Shown here: one piece after another, positions 63,447-64,000 of the stretch
Position numbering within the stretch: position 1 is the first letter of the stretch
Layout of the letters: each line of letters begins with the position of its first letter
Assembly (NCBI GenBank): GCA_902786505.1
Contig: CADACS010000001.1
Location: forward strand, 97,972 to 161,971
Source of the DNA: an uncultured Planctomycetota bacterium
Lineage (GTDB): Bacteria; Planctomycetota; Planctomycetia; Pirellulales; Thermoguttaceae
DNA length: 64,000 bases
Direction: 5' to 3'
Program-made: the position numbers and the translations under genes
Notes under the pieces: model-generated
Told to the model about the DNA's origin: nothing
Databases searched by the model: none
What the model saw: the letters and a program-made list of their open reading frames with translations, nothing else

Positions 63447-64000
63447 GTGAAACGATTTTTTGATAACGACGATCGAACGAACAATTGTTCTTCGTTGTTT
63501 CTAATAGCGTCGTCGTTAGTTCTTGCAAGTTTTCTCGTTTTGGGGTGTAACCGAGAAGGCGACGTGGTGACGGTCGATGGAATTGAATACGTTCTGACGA
63601 AAAACGGGGTCGTCGTTCTTAGAGCCCCCGCGTCCGTTAGGGACCTTGACGTCCCGAACGAGATCTACGGTCTTCCCGTTCTTGCTATTGGCGACCGGGC
63701 TTTTTATGGCTGTTCTTCGTTGAAATCGATTGATCTTCCCGACAGCGTGACGACGATTGGCGACTGTGCTTTTTCGGGCTGTGATTCGTTGAATTCGATT
63801 GATCTTCCCTACAGCGTGACGACGATTGGCGACAGCGCTTTTTCGGGCTGTTCTTTGTTGACGTCTGTCGAAGTTAGCGAGAAGAATGAGAATTACATTT
63901 CTGTCGATGGAGTTCTTTTCACGAAGGATAGAAAGACGTTTGTCCAGTATCCGGCGGGAAAGAAGGATAAAGAATACGCCATTCCGTCCGGCGTGACGAC
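63447..64000 (+). CDS. BspA-type LRR lipoprotein, 3' end beyond window
   Basis: GTG 63447 follows AAGGTGACC. The N-terminus has a lipoprotein signal: a hydrophobic run (FLIASSLVLASFLVLGC) ending in the LVLGC lipobox with lipidated Cys about residue 35. Then DVVTVDGIEYVLTKNGVVVL and LRR_5 repeats (AIGDRAFYGCSSLKSIDLPD, SVTTIGDCAFSGCDSLNSID) follow; the frame is open at the window end. Unlike the 1399-residue LRR protein it is clearly exported. At least three repeats are visible, plus a long insert repeat (GVLFTKDRKTFVQYPAG). Confidence 0.88.
   Translation, partial: MKRFFDNDDRTNNCSSLFLIASSLVLASFLVLGCNREGDVVTVDGIEYVLTKNGVVVLRAPASVRDLDVPNEIYGLPVLAIGDRAFYGCSSLKSIDLPDSVTTIGDCAFSGCDSLNSIDLPYSVTTIGDSAFSGCSLLTSVEVSEKNENYISVDGVLFTKDRKTFVQYPAGKKDKEYAIPSGVT

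Noticed and set aside
63151..63450. 99-codon frame before the LRR lipoprotein
   Set aside because: Unnatural composition, no ribosome-binding site, and its middle part lies in a block shared with a non-coding region.
1..64000. tRNA, rRNA, insertion sequences, attachment sites, replication origin
   Set aside because: Intergenic stretches were read for cloverleaf T-loops, transposase motifs and flanking direct repeats; none was found.

Overview
The window looks like chromosomal DNA of a planctomycete, perhaps of an animal-gut lineage; this is inference from gene content. The pointers are a DUF1559 protein and a decayed prepilin-type DUF1559 relative, sulfatase-modifying-factor (SUMF1/FGE-sulfatase) repeats, several eukaryotic-like Ser/Thr kinases (one with DWG for DFG), BspA-type leucine-rich-repeat proteins and a Tad-like pilus locus wired with FHA and kinase proteins. 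I saw no rRNA, tRNA, CRISPR array, integrase or transposase.

1-6.6 kb (+): a DUF2325-like protein open at the window edge, a TetR regulator, then an acyl carrier protein, a beta-ketoacyl-ACP synthase II and an acyl-activating (AMP-forming) ligase. A sigma70-like promoter followed at once by an 18-bp palindrome sits between the regulator and the carrier protein. 6.6-17.3 kb (-): DUF1559 protein, two unknown proteins, a large exported helical protein, ExbD/TolR, a MATE transporter, RsmE and a putative outer-membrane barrel. 17.3-32.6 kb: six-domain ribosomal protein S1 (+), a rho gene broken inside its P-loop region (+), a 1399-residue BspA-type LRR protein with no export signal (-), PurF, NagB, a Tat-exported metallophosphoesterase and three small proteins (+).

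32.7-52.5 kb (-): about 20 kb of tightly spaced genes forming a Tad/Flp-type pilus or secretion locus. In transcription order: two small prepilins, a CpaB-like protein, an FHA-CpaF ATPase, a second CpaF ATPase, TadB, TadC, prepilin peptidase, an FHA membrane protein, a 1097-residue membrane pseudokinase, an Hsp70-like/Sel1 membrane protein, an active-looking Ser/Thr kinase, a small membrane protein, a third Flp prepilin, a TadE-like protein and a 962-residue TadG-like protein. No secretin or TadZ is recognisable. 53.1-58.5 kb (+, divergent): a zinc-ribbon Ser/Thr kinase, a TadE-like pseudopilin and an exported protein with three SUMF1 domains. By eye the whole 32.7-58.9 kb block is clearly less G+C-rich than its flanks. 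I read it as one phospho-signalling-controlled pilus/secretion island and the best candidate here for an undescribed system.

58.9-64 kb: an ankyrin-repeat exported protein, a Sel1-repeat protein, two paralogous small proteins that carry almost identical non-coding 3' elements, a decayed prepilin-type gene, a long non-coding stretch and the start of an LRR lipoprotein cut by the window edge.
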